Positions 51,279-59,604 of a DNA stretch of 64,000 nt are shown here, piece after piece. The stretch spans positions 248,001 through 312,000 of the forward strand of contig JADKDV010000004.1 of NCBI GenBank assembly GCA_016718315.1, read 5' to 3'. The first letter of the stretch is position 1. Every line of letters starts with the position of its first letter. The notes beneath the pieces were generated by a model. The model was not told the origin of the DNA. It saw nothing but the letters and a program-made list of their open reading frames with translations, and ran no database searches. The DNA is from Candidatus Obscuribacter sp. (GTDB taxonomy: Bacteria; Cyanobacteriota; Vampirovibrionia; Obscuribacterales; Obscuribacteraceae). The position numbers and the translations under genes are program-made.

Positions 51279-52104
51279 CCCGCAAAAGCTCGTTAATACC
51301 TACTTTGGACCTGGTTTTATCATCTACTTGTTTGACTATGACGGCACAATAGAGGCTGTGGCTGCCATCTTTGGAGGGCAGGTTGCCAGCTACTACCACT
51401 GCTCCGCGAGGCACTCTGCCGTAAGTGATTTCTCCTGTGGCGCGGTTGAATATCTTAGTACTCATGCCCAGATAGACACCCATCGATATCACTGCGCCCT
51501 CTTCGACTATGACACCTTCGGCTACTTCTGAGCGGGCTCCAATAAAGCAATTGTCCTCGATGATAGTAGGTCTGCCCTGCAGTGGCTCCAGCACTCCACC
51601 GATACCGACACCACCAGAGAGGTGGACGTTTTTGCCGATTTGAGCACAGCTGCCCACCGTAGCCCAGGTGTCCACCATGGTGCCGCTATCGACGTAAGCT
51701 CCAATATTGACAAAAGAGGGCATCAGCACTACTCCGCTGCCGATAAAAGCACCGCGCCGCACTGCTGCTGGTGGCACCACTCGGTAACCGCCGGCTCTAA
51801 AATCAGCTTCGCCTTTGTCGCTAAACTTGGAGGCTACTTTGTCAAAATAGTTGGTATGACCGCCATCCATAACAAAATTATCCTGGATGCGAAAGGACAA
51901 CAGTACGGCTTTTTTTAGCCATTCATTGACGACCCATTCTTGTTTGTCGCCACTAACCTGCTTTTGTGCTACACGTTCTATGCCGCTATCAAGCAGTGCC
52001 AGTGCTTCTTCTACAGCCGACTTGACTTTTGGTTCGACGTTTTGAGGTGTGATTGCAGCTCTCTCTTCAAAGGCTTGCTCGATTGTCTGGCGTAATTTTT
52101 CCAT
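51271..52104 (-). CDS. dapD: Tetrahydrodipicolinate N-succinyltransferase
   Basis: 277 residues from the ATG at 52104, preceded by AGAGGAAACA (the frame is open further to 52164). N-terminal helical domain, then a left-handed beta helix of hexapeptide repeats: VVPPAAVRRGAFIGSGVVLM, VNIGAYVDSGTMVDTWATVG and CAQIGKNVHLSGGVGIGGVL. DNCFIGARSEVAEGVIVEEG and GEITYGRVPRGAVVVAGNLP are specific to DapD. It transfers succinyl from succinyl-CoA to tetrahydrodipicolinate. Lies 10 bases after dapC and overlaps dapE. Confidence 0.96.
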   Translation of the reverse strand: MEKLRQTIEQAFEERAAITPQNVEPKVKSAVEEALALLDSGIERVAQKQVSGDKQEWVVNEWLKKAVLLSFRIQDNFVMDGGHTNYFDKVASKFSDKGEADFRAGGYRVVPPAAVRRGAFIGSGVVLMPSFVNIGAYVDSGTMVDTWATVGSCAQIGKNVHLSGGVGIGGVLEPLQGRPTIIEDNCFIGARSEVAEGVIVEEGAVISMGVYLGMSTKIFNRATGEITYGRVPRGAVVVAGNLPSKDGSHSLYCAVIVKQVDDKTRSKVGINELLRDV

Positions 52105-52114
52105 TGTTTCCTCT

Positions 52115-53350
52115 TTATACTCGGTCTTTTGCAAAATCTCTAATCCTCTCTGAGGCTGCCACACAGTCTTCTAATGTCGGTACCAGGGCTACTCGTACAT
52201 AGCCATAGCCAGGTCCATGATTTGTGCCACTGTCCTCGCTGCTTCTTGCCAAAAAGCTGCCAGGCAGCACTGTTACATTGCTTGCCTCAAATAAATCTCG
52301 GGCAAATTCCTGATCGCAGCCCGGTGTTTTTAGCCAATAATAAAAGCCGCCAGCTGGGATGGTCAGTGCCTCTGCCAGGTTTGGAGCCTGTTTGAGGATA
52401 TTGTAAGTGACTGCAAATTTTTGACGGTAGTAAGCACGATTGGCGATGACGTGGTTTTCGTCGAGCCATGCCTTGGTGCTGCCCACCTGAAAAGGCGGCG
52501 CCATAGCACAGCCGTGATAGGTGCGGTAAAGCTTAAAAGTAGTGATCAAGTCGCTATCACCAGCTACAAAACCAGAGCGCATCCCCGGTAGTGAGGAGCG
52601 TTTGGATAGACTATGGAAGGCCAGGCAGTTTTTAAAAGTGTCATTGCCCATTTTTTTTGCTGCTTGCAAAATGCCCCAGGGCGGAGCACTCTCATCAAAG
52701 TACAGCTCTGAATAACATTCATCGCTGGCGATAATAAAATCGTATTTGATTGCTTTGTCTATCAAATCTGTTAGCAATTCAGGACTGATTACAGCACCAG
52801 TCGGATTGCCTGGGCTGCAGATATACAGCAAAGTGCAGTTTTGCCAGTCGCTTTGTTTGACACTAGCAAAATCTGGCAAGCCATTGTCTGGGTTGATTTT
52901 TATAAAAGTAGGTGTGGCACCAGCTAGTAGTGCTGCCCCTTCGTATATTTGATAAAAGGGATTGGGCATCAATACCTGTGGCTTTGCTCCGCTTTTGCCG
53001 GCAAAACACTGGGCCACTGCAAAGAGCGCTTCTCTTGTGCCATTAACAGGTAATATATGCCGCTCACTATCAACAAGACCAGCCAGGTCAAAGCGCTTTG
53101 TCAGCCAGGATGCGATAGCCTGTCTTAGCTCCAGGCTCCCCGCTGTGAGCGGATAGCTCGATAGACCAGAGTTGGCTCCTGCTCCCAAGTTTTGTTTGAT
53201 GGCGTCAAGGACAAAATCTGGGGCAGGATGCCGCGGCTCACCAATCGACATGACAATTGCTGTCAAATCAATAGGCGGCACCACACCAGCTTTGAGAGCG
53301 GCTAGCTTTTCAAAGGGGTATTGTTGCAGTTTTTCTAGCCCTGGATTCAT
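52115..53350 (-). CDS. dapC: N-succinyldiaminopimelate aminotransferase
   Basis: A class I PLP aminotransferase of 411 residues. The pyridoxal Lys is Lys250 in FHSLSKRSSLPGMRSGFV; Asp210 in IIASDECYSELYFDE contacts the pyridine nitrogen; LYICSPGNPTGAVIS is the substrate-side loop. The SIGEPRHPAPDFV beginning is typical of DapC. It makes N-succinyl-LL-diaminopimelate with glutamate as donor. Context between M20 amidohydrolase and dapD supports the assignment over other aminotransferases. Confidence 0.93.
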   Translation of the reverse strand: MNPGLEKLQQYPFEKLAALKAGVVPPIDLTAIVMSIGEPRHPAPDFVLDAIKQNLGAGANSGLSSYPLTAGSLELRQAIASWLTKRFDLAGLVDSERHILPVNGTREALFAVAQCFAGKSGAKPQVLMPNPFYQIYEGAALLAGATPTFIKINPDNGLPDFASVKQSDWQNCTLLYICSPGNPTGAVISPELLTDLIDKAIKYDFIIASDECYSELYFDESAPPWGILQAAKKMGNDTFKNCLAFHSLSKRSSLPGMRSGFVAGDSDLITTFKLYRTYHGCAMAPPFQVGSTKAWLDENHVIANRAYYRQKFAVTYNILKQAPNLAEALTIPAGGFYYWLKTPGCDQEFARDLFEASNVTVLPGSFLARSSEDSGTNHGPGYGYVRVALVPTLEDCVAASERIRDFAKDRV

Positions 53351-54555
53351 TTGTCCTTGTAGTAGTCCATCAGTCGGCGTGCGGTTTCGGCAAGTATGGC
53401 CGAGCCCACATAAAGACCACTTTCGTTGAGATCAAAGTCAGGGCTATGATGACTTCTTGTCACATCTGTCATTTCAGCCCCGAGGAACATAAATGAACCC
53501 GGTACCTTTTCGGCAAACATAGAGAAGTCTTCAGACCAGGTCTTAGGTTGCACGGCAATGACGTTGTCTTTGCCAATCAAGTCAATGGCTGCCTGTCTCA
53601 TCACTTCGGTGACTTCGGGATGATTAACTGTGCAAGGATAACCAAGCTCATAGCTAATCTGATAATCGCCGCCCATAACACGAGCAATAGAGCAGGCTCT
53701 ATCAAGCTCTACCATGATTTGCTCGCGCACAGTCTGGCTAAATGTGCGGAAAGTGCCATCAAGAGTCACTGTCTCTGAAATTACATTGCCGCGAGTGCTG
53801 GAGCTATGAAAGGAGCCAATAGTGATAATGGCCGGCTCCAGAGCCGATACTCGCCTTGATACTATCTGTTGGATTGCTTGCACTACTTGAGCGCCCAGGA
53901 CCACTGCGTCAATGGTTGTCTCGGGATAAGCACCGTGACCGCCTTTGCCAGTGATTGTGATGACAAAGCCGTCGCAAGCAGCCATGGCTGGTCCGGCGAT
54001 GATACCGACTTTGCCCGCTGGCAGGCTGGCATCAGCGTGCAGACCGATGATAGCGGAGACACCGTCGAGAGCATCGTCTTCGAGCATACGCCAGGCGCCT
54101 GATTTGCCATCAGCATCAGTGGATTCTTCAGCCGGTTGCATCACCATGCGCACACGGCCTGGTAGTTCGCGTTCGGCTAGCATCTCGGCTGTGGCCAGTC
54201 CGCAAGCCATGTGGCCATCATGACCGCAGGCGTGCATTACTGTAGGGTTTTTGGAAATGTAGGCGTTGGGATTGATCTCGTCGATGGGCAGGGCGTCCAT
54301 ATCGGCTCTGATAGCGATGATTGGACCTTGCTTGCCGAGATTAGCCAGCACGCCGGTTTTGCCTACACCAGATTTGGTGGCATAACCATAGCTTTGCAAT
54401 TTTTCGTCCATCAGCTTGGCTGTTTTGTGCTCGGCAAAACTCAGCTCAGGATATTGATGGAGATAGCGTCTCATCTCGATGAGCTTGTCTTCGAGAGATT
54501 TGGCGCGAGTCAAAAAGTGCCTGTCGACACCGGCTTGATTTGATGTGGTTGACAT
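53347..54555 (-). CDS. M20D amidohydrolase (N-acyl amino acid deacylase type)
   Basis: 402 residues. Metal-binding motifs: AIRADMDALPIDE, VMHACGHDGHMACGLATAEM, MVMQPAEES, GLHADASLPAGKVGI and FMFLGAEM. This is the peptidase M20D pattern of hippurate hydrolases, IAA-amino acid hydrolases and N-acetyl-diaminopimelate deacetylases. It overlaps dapC by 4 bases and so belongs to the dap operon. Because dapE is present too, this gene might serve an acetylase branch or recycle acylated amino acids; that choice cannot be made from sequence. Confidence 0.9.
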   Translation of the reverse strand: MSTTSNQAGVDRHFLTRAKSLEDKLIEMRRYLHQYPELSFAEHKTAKLMDEKLQSYGYATKSGVGKTGVLANLGKQGPIIAIRADMDALPIDEINPNAYISKNPTVMHACGHDGHMACGLATAEMLAERELPGRVRMVMQPAEESTDADGKSGAWRMLEDDALDGVSAIIGLHADASLPAGKVGIIAGPAMAACDGFVITITGKGGHGAYPETTIDAVVLGAQVVQAIQQIVSRRVSALEPAIITIGSFHSSSTRGNVISETVTLDGTFRTFSQTVREQIMVELDRACSIARVMGGDYQISYELGYPCTVNHPEVTEVMRQAAIDLIGKDNVIAVQPKTWSEDFSMFAEKVPGSFMFLGAEMTDVTRSHHSPDFDLNESGLYVGSAILAETARRLMDYYKDK

Positions 54556-54576
54556 ATTTACCGACTAAAATTGGTG

Positions 54577-54759
54577 TTACGCAAAAAAGTTTGGCTTGCT
54601 ACCAGAGCTTGGTCTCCAGCTAGCAAATGCTTCTTCGACCACTGTGGCAGCGATTTTCAGACAAATTTGACTAATTGCCTGCACTTGTTCTTCGGTAAAC
54701 TTCGCGTCGGTATCTTCCATAGCCTTGCGAATGACTCTTTCAGCTTCAGATTTGAGCAT
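54577..54759 (-). CDS. Small helical protein heading the dap operon
   Basis: 60 residues with CGAGGAAAG before the ATG. Entirely helical in appearance (MLKSEAERVIRKAMEDTDAK, EEQVQAISQICLKIAATVVE) with a Ser/Pro-rich end. No known domain. Ends 21 bases before the M20D gene on the same strand. Confidence 0.6.
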   Translation of the reverse strand: MLKSEAERVIRKAMEDTDAKFTEEQVQAISQICLKIAATVVEEAFASWRPSSGSKPNFFA

Positions 54760-54872
54760 GACTTTCCTCGGGTTGGCATCATCCGATGCCGCCAGTAACA
54801 GGCAAAAAGTTTAGCGCGAATCTCAATCTAAAGGGCAATAAGTGAGCTATTTTGTAGCGGCAATTGCAAGTC

Positions 54873-55577
54873 TTAAGCTAAAGCAAGGCGGTCAAGCAGC
54901 TGAGCTATTTGCAAAAGCATGGACTTGGCTTGTCTTTTGACAAAGTGTTTGAGTCCATTTTTGGTTGTCAACGCTTTTAGATCAAAGGCTGTTCTTTTAG
55001 CCAGTGCTGCTCTTTCTTCGGCTCTGTACTGAGCCAGTCTTTCCATTTCTTCGCGGCGCTTTTCGAGTTCTTTGGCGCGCTTGTCCTGGACATTGCTGAT
55101 GATGCTAAGCAGTACCGAAGGCTGACCGGCGCTGAGCATGCGGGTCCTGGCTGGAGGCAAGAGGCTGCGTCTGGCCGACTGGACTTCGTTTTTTTGACCG
55201 GTGGTGAGGCGCAAAGGCGCAGTGATAGCTGGTAATTTGTCGGAAGTAATGTGATTGCCTTCTTCGTCTTCGTCTGCGCAGGCACTTTGCATAGCAAGTG
55301 CGCGGGCTGTGCGCTTCAGTCTTACTATAGAGCTGTCGCCATACATATCTTGCAAGGTGGCATTGGTGCTTGTCAGTCCTGGTCTCAGCTCTACATGAAA
55401 ACCAAAATCAGGAATATTAGCGGTGGGTGACTGCGCTAACTGGCGCTCAAGGCTCTGGACGAGACTGGTTTTGGTAAATTTCATCGACTGCTTACGACGA
55501 CTTTTAAAATATCCGCTGGCTTCAGACAAGCTGATTTCTTCAGAAATTTTGACAGCGGTAGCTGGCAGTGAGCTCAT
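54873..55577 (-). CDS. Hypothetical protein with basic helical C-terminus
   Basis: 234 residues from the ATG at 55577, selected for the AGAGG upstream (frame open to 55661). Polar throughout, no signal peptide. The last 80 residues are highly charged and helical, with a coiled-coil-like stretch KRAKELEKRREEMERLAQYR followed by AEERAALAKR and a basic end. The N-terminal part has no recognisable motif. Lies upstream of the dap operon, 113 bases from the small gene. Function unknown. Confidence 0.6.
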   Translation of the reverse strand: MSSLPATAVKISEEISLSEASGYFKSRRKQSMKFTKTSLVQSLERQLAQSPTANIPDFGFHVELRPGLTSTNATLQDMYGDSSIVRLKRTARALAMQSACADEDEEGNHITSDKLPAITAPLRLTTGQKNEVQSARRSLLPPARTRMLSAGQPSVLLSIISNVQDKRAKELEKRREEMERLAQYRAEERAALAKRTAFDLKALTTKNGLKHFVKRQAKSMLLQIAQLLDRLALA

Positions 55578-55756
55578 TGAACTTACCTCTAAACTTTGTA
55601 TGCAAGGGCCAAACTGGGGATTGAAAGACTCGGGTTGCCTGTGTCTATTGTTTGCCATCATGACATCGGTGGCTAAACGTTGTCAGCAGGTCTTGGTATC
55701 CTGGCGGTCTCTAAAGTCAGTCTGTACAAGACTTTTGCGCCAAATTTTTTTTGCTT

Positions 55757-56542
55757 TTAGTAGTCCATCAGATATTTTTCGGCATCAAGACTATCTGCAG
55801 AGTTAAAGACTCTATTGATATCGCTGACAAATTTGAGTCCTTTGGGCAGAGCAAAATCCTGCATGTTGATTTTGCTCTTGGCTAACTTTGAGGTAGTCAG
55901 ATAGTTGTGAAGATCATCTGAGGCATCTGTGTAGACTACCTCCACCGCAAAGCCACCCTTGTTTAGAATGCCAAAAGTCTCTGCCAGTAAGAGGCTGACT
56001 GGCTCCGGGATACCTATCTCCTTTGTGACTTCGTAGCGGGCTGCCTTAATGGCGCCGTGTCTCGCGCGAGTTTTTAGATAGGCCTCAAGATACTGTTTGC
56101 TCTCTTTGGCCGGTGTTTGATAGACAGTGGTGTTTAAGTCGAATTTTTTTGATTTACCGCAAGCTGTTGAGACAATGCTCTGCACCGAACGTCCCGTGGT
56201 GAAGGTAACCTGGGGATGGAGATAGCCCTTAAATGTAGTCGGAGTAGCTTTGTAGCAAAGCAGGGTGTGGCGATTAAAAGTATAGGATTGCCAGGTGGGT
56301 GGCAGTGCCACCGTTGTCACATTGTTTTTGCGGTAGTCGTCGCGCAAACCACGGGCGCAGTAAGTGATCTGGTGATCGCCTGTGACCATGTGGTACTGGC
56401 TAATTTTATAGCCCTGGCAAAAGTCCGGGTTGGCAGTTTTGCCTGAGGTGGAAGCGGCTTTGGGTGAGGCTAAAGCCTGTTGGCCCTCCAGTAAAAGTGA
56501 GCAAATCAAGGCTAGGCAAAGGGCAAAAGCGCTCTCTTTCAA
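55757..56542 (-). CDS. Exported hypothetical protein
   Basis: 261 residues starting at a TTG with AGGA upstream. Signal peptide SAFALCLALICSLLLEGQQA followed by LAS. The mature part has conserved-looking strands (SQYHMVTGDHQITYCARGLR, TFNRHTLLCYKATPTTFKGY) and four or five Cys that could form disulfides, then helices IPEPVSLLLAETFGILN. No family recognised. Likely periplasmic. Confidence 0.65.
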   Translation of the reverse strand: MKESAFALCLALICSLLLEGQQALASPKAASTSGKTANPDFCQGYKISQYHMVTGDHQITYCARGLRDDYRKNNVTTVALPPTWQSYTFNRHTLLCYKATPTTFKGYLHPQVTFTTGRSVQSIVSTACGKSKKFDLNTTVYQTPAKESKQYLEAYLKTRARHGAIKAARYEVTKEIGIPEPVSLLLAETFGILNKGGFAVEVVYTDASDDLHNYLTTSKLAKSKINMQDFALPKGLKFVSDINRVFNSADSLDAEKYLMDY

Positions 56543-56956
56543 AATCTAGATCCTGTGGGAATTGCTGAGCTTTACCTATGATACCCAAACGAACCTGGTG
56601 GCTGCTGATAAATAGCACTAAAAAGAAAGAGGTCTTTACAGTCTTTCAGTTTATTTATTGAGAATAGTTCCTACCATTTTGTCATTTGTCAGTGTCTCGG
56701 ATGTGCTTGATTGATGGGCGCCCAACCTCTCTTTGTATCGATAAATATGACTTATACACTTGTTGTTGAATGAACTTGCCTGTTGTCTGAAAGATTAAAT
56801 CGATATTGCCTCTCTATTGCTTATGTAGTAGTATCGATTCATAGATGCAAGTGATTCTCAATAAGTTGCTGGGTTTGCATCTGTATTGTTGGTCTTCTGT
56901 GAGCGCTGTTGTATCTGTTAGATTGTTATTTGGTAGGGATTTTGGGGGTTTTGGTG
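56543..56956. other. Intergenic region, AT-rich, nothing recognised
   Basis: About 410 bases between divergent genes. No clear hairpin, repeat or RNA gene. A GGGGGTT just before 56957 may serve as ribosome site for the next gene. Confidence 0.45.
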
Positions 56957-57370
56957 ATGCGGCGAGAGGAGTTGGCGGTAGTGCGGGCAACCCTCGATTG
57001 CGTGGAGGACGATCTCAATTGGCGTGAATTGCCGGCTGCTAATCTGACTCACTGGATTGGTGGATTTAGTCCCCAGAGCCTGGAGCGCTTGAGGCGTATC
57101 AATCAGTCCACCAGTGGTCCTGGTCATATCATCCTGGCACTTACATACGCCCTCAGCGATCAGTCCATCCGAGCTGTCAATCGACTGATTATTGGTCTCA
57201 TGGTGGCTCGTCACAAAGCGGTGAGGCGCGGCTGTACTCGCACAGAGGCTAGGATTGAGGACAAACTCAAAGAGCTGCATCAGGCAATTAATCACATCGT
57301 CGGTCCACCGCCTCAAGGCGCCAATGATCTCTCGTGTAAGACAGTAAACAGACGAGCCAGAGCCAGTTGA
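56957..57370 (+). CDS. Hypothetical small basic protein
   Basis: 138 residues from the ATG at 56957; the frame is open upstream, but those residues are hydrophobic, with no better ribosome site. Contains ELAVVRATLDCVEDDLNWRE, THWIGGFSPQSLERLRRINQ and a basic helical part AVNRLIIGLMVARHKAVRR. No domain recognised. Converges on the next gene across a hairpin. Confidence 0.5.
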   Translation: MRREELAVVRATLDCVEDDLNWRELPAANLTHWIGGFSPQSLERLRRINQSTSGPGHIILALTYALSDQSIRAVNRLIIGLMVARHKAVRRGCTRTEARIEDKLKELHQAINHIVGPPPQGANDLSCKTVNRRARAS

Positions 57371-57468
57371 TTTGTGCTGGGTGCTCGTCGATCAGTGTCT
57401 GTCTATCGAGAATACTAAAACGCATAGTACAAAAATGGTTTTTGAATTTGTCTTGAGATGCTCTTGAG

Positions 57469-57511
57469 CAGGGCGGCTCGGCACCAGCATAGCCGGAGCA
57501 AAGCCGCCCTG
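57469..57511. terminator. Long hairpin between convergent genes
   Basis: CAGGGCGGCT (57469-57478) pairs with AGCCGCCCTG (57502-57511), with CGGC/GCCG pairing inside. Lies between the ends of two convergent genes. No long T-run, so a putative bidirectional terminator. Confidence 0.55.
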
Positions 57512-57515
57512 TTAC

Positions 57516-58304
57516 TCAGGCGATGCGTTCGACCCGGGTGGGCCCAGCGCGGTTGTAAAACTTGAAGCCGCGCTCCTGGCACTCAAACTGAGCGTTGTTG
57601 GCGAGCTTTTCGATGGCGGCGCAAAGCGCGACAGTGCGCTCTGAGACCTGACCATAAGCAGCACTGAGATACTGCCGCGGGTTCTGGCGCCAGTTAGCCA
57701 GTGTTTCTTTGAGGTCAAAGATTTCTGCCTGGTTGCTGAGCAGCTCCAGGTAAAAGCCTTCGGGCAGGTTGCGCCCATTGATTTGCTGCCGCAGCGCTGT
57801 GATTTGCTCAAACAGCACTTCAAACGACGGCAGTATCTGGGTCAGTGCTTCGACCCTGAGCGAGTAAGGACGGTCGGGCATGGCCGGAATTTGTCCGAAC
57901 AGCGCTATCAGGTCTTCTGTCTCCTGGCGGTGCCGCTCGAGACGGTCGAAATATGCCGCCTTATCATCTCCCTCAAAAGTGTGGAGCACGATTTGACGAG
58001 CTTCCTCGACCATTTTGAGAGCCTGGGCAAGACGTCCGCGCGCCTGGCTCATCGGTCTGAAGATGCTATAGGTGCGGCGCACAGCTTTGAGATCGTCATC
58101 GCTGAGAACACTGTCGTGATCCGGCAGCGTATCGAGCAGGTCAAAGCTCTGCTTAAAAAAGGGCACTTCCACCTGCATGCTGCGCACTGTTTGCACAAGT
58201 GGCCTCAGTCCTTTCCACAGTTCCATGACCGTCTGATCATCGGCGCTCGAAGGCGTCGATTGCGCCAGAGTGTCTGCAGGTTTGGAGGGCTGGTTATTGT
58301 TCAT
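57516..58304 (-). CDS. Hypothetical cytosolic helical protein
   Basis: 262 residues from the ATG at 58304, preceded by GAAGGATAC. No signal peptide or membrane helix. Mostly amphipathic helices: QTVMELWKGLRPLVQTVRSM, MSQARGRLAQALKMVEEARQ, LLSNQAEIFDLKETLANWRQ, with a short strand-rich end containing CQERGFKFYNRAG. Codons are GC-rich at third positions, as in the other biased genes of this end of the window. No family recognised. Confidence 0.65.
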   Translation of the reverse strand: MNNNQPSKPADTLAQSTPSSADDQTVMELWKGLRPLVQTVRSMQVEVPFFKQSFDLLDTLPDHDSVLSDDDLKAVRRTYSIFRPMSQARGRLAQALKMVEEARQIVLHTFEGDDKAAYFDRLERHRQETEDLIALFGQIPAMPDRPYSLRVEALTQILPSFEVLFEQITALRQQINGRNLPEGFYLELLSNQAEIFDLKETLANWRQNPRQYLSAAYGQVSERTVALCAAIEKLANNAQFECQERGFKFYNRAGPTRVERIA

Positions 58305-58646
58305 TTTGTATCCTTCGCACTTCAGCCGGGACAGGCGGCTCAAGCTCTTTGGCAACAGTTGGCTTTGGCTCATTTTGCTGTTGCTGGTTGGCTTTTAGAC
58401 AAATGACCTGGTCTTTGACCGACATCTGTCCAATCAACATCACTACCGGTATTGTTGCACTGACTAACTTTTGATTTGCCTGATGCTACCAGTCACAGTT
58501 AAGTGCCGGTGCATTTAGAAATGGCAAGGTGAATCAGTGCAGGGGTGGGGTTTAAAGGGGTGGTGGGAAATGTTGACAGCTTCAGACTAAACTCCAGGGT
58601 CTGGCTGTGGCAATGTATCTACCTGTCAAAGTGTTAATGACTCTGT
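58305..58646. other. Leader and intergenic stretch
   Basis: About 340 bases upstream of the gene at 57516. Contains GAATCAGTGCAGGGGTGGGG near 58531-58550, which recalls the AGGGGTG loops at 28.3 and 29.4 kb but lacks the hairpin context. Otherwise featureless. Confidence 0.4.
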
Positions 58647-58835
58647 CTATCGGTGCTCATGGTGCTCTCTGGCAAAGTGCCAATGTGCCAGCCGGGTGTG
58701 CTCTGCGGCTAGATCGTTGATACTTGCTAAGAGTGCTTTTATACTGCCCAATCCTGGCGCAGCTTGCGTTACCTCTCCAGCCATATCGTGGTGCTGAATA
58801 CTGCTATTTCCTTGCGTGTTACTATCAATGTGCAT
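58647..58835 (-). CDS. Possible small hydrophilic protein
   Basis: A 62-residue frame beginning MHIDSNTQGNSSIQHHDMAG and ending in a helix and His-rich tail (AHWHFAREHHEHR). No ribosome site is evident and it lies just downstream of a terminator, so expression is doubtful. Listed because the composition looks protein-like. Confidence 0.25.
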   Translation of the reverse strand: MHIDSNTQGNSSIQHHDMAGEVTQAAPGLGSIKALLASINDLAAEHTRLAHWHFAREHHEHR

Positions 58836-58852
58836 ATTATAAAATGTAGTAA

Positions 58853-58898
58853 GCAAAAAGAAAAAGATGAGAAACGGGGTTTGAACCCGCCTCTCATC
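58853..58898 (-). terminator. Terminator of the exonuclease gene with a tRNA T-arm-like core
   Basis: On the minus strand GATGAGA (58898-58892) pairs with TCTCATC (58872-58866), with GCGGG/CCCGT pairing inside, followed by TTTTTCTTTTTGC. The inner sequence GCGGGTTCAAACCCCGT looks exactly like a tRNA T-arm, but no other tRNA arms are present. Confidence 0.8.
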
Positions 58899-58952
58899 AA
58901 GTAACTCAAAACACGAGGTGCTCCATCTGTGCGCTGCTTCTATGCTTCGATC

Positions 58953-59495
58953 TCAGGGAGCCACTTCAAAGAGCAGACGAGCGATGTTGTAGCTATCGTC
59001 TGCGCCCCGGTGCGGCAGTCCTTCAAACTTGAGCCCGACGCGCAGGAGCTTCTCTTCGAGTGAGACATTGCGGTAGACCCGCGTTGCCATCGAAAAGAGC
59101 ACCGACACATTGAGCTCATCGTCACCAAAAGGCGACTTGAGACCAAACATCGCACATTGCCAGTCAACCATTTTGCGGTCGCCAGCGCTGTCCGATACCA
59201 GGAGGCGATTGAGGCTGCCGTACTTTTCAGTGAGGCGCCGAATCGCTTCTTCGAAGCTCATCCCCTGCTTGTTGAGAGCAGCTTCTGTCCAGCCGGTCAG
59301 CTCCGTGCAAAAGGGGCTTATCGAGGACATTGTCGGGATGATAGGCAGACTGCGCGTGGTGATGATGCGCCGTGTCATGAGGTCTACTGTTGTCAGACCG
59401 ATCTCGATGATTTCTTGCCGCTCGCCATCAGGAAAGACTCCTCCTGGATAGCAGCTCATTTCGAGGTCGATGACGTTTGCGATATGGTTTTTCAT
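58953..59495 (-). CDS. 3'-5' exonuclease of the DEDDh family
   Basis: 180 residues. Exo I is VIDLEMSCYPGG (Asp10, Glu12), followed by the Pro-x-x-x-ISPFCTELTGWTEAAL stretch typical of ERI1/KapD-type exonucleases. Exo II Asp106 lies in SAGDRKMVDWQC, and Exo III is LPHRGADDSYNIARLL (His162, Asp167). Single-domain enzyme that trims 3' ends of RNA or DNA. Standalone gene with its own terminator. The RNA-directed ERI1/KapD subgroup is the closest by motif memory. Confidence 0.88.
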   Translation of the reverse strand: MKNHIANVIDLEMSCYPGGVFPDGERQEIIEIGLTTVDLMTRRIITTRSLPIIPTMSSISPFCTELTGWTEAALNKQGMSFEEAIRRLTEKYGSLNRLLVSDSAGDRKMVDWQCAMFGLKSPFGDDELNVSVLFSMATRVYRNVSLEEKLLRVGLKFEGLPHRGADDSYNIARLLFEVAP

Positions 59496-59550
59496 AGTCT
59501 TCTTTCTGTTTTAGTGGTAGTTGATTTCTCCGTTTTGTTGCGGTTGTAAG

Positions 59551-59588
59551 CCGGTGAAGGAGGCAAGCTTGCGCCTGCCTCCTGCCGG
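59551..59588 (-). terminator. Putative terminator after the HExxH gene
   Basis: GGAGGCA (59559-59565) pairs with TGCCTCC (59576-59582), with outer CCGG/CCGG (59551-59554, 59585-59588). It lies 17 bases past the stop of the large minus-strand gene. T-run weak. Confidence 0.55.
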
Positions 59589-59604
59589 ATCGTTGCTGGT
59601 TGCC

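Noticed and set aside
58529..58575. Third copy of the AGGGGTG RNA
   Set aside because: GAATCAGTGCAGGGGTGG resembles copy B at the loop, but no flanking complementary stem, second hairpin or terminator was found.
58866..58945. tRNA gene on the minus strand
   Set aside because: Only the T-arm and a 3' acceptor-like strand are present. No matching 5' acceptor strand, D-arm or anticodon arm at the required distances; the T-run after it marks a terminator.
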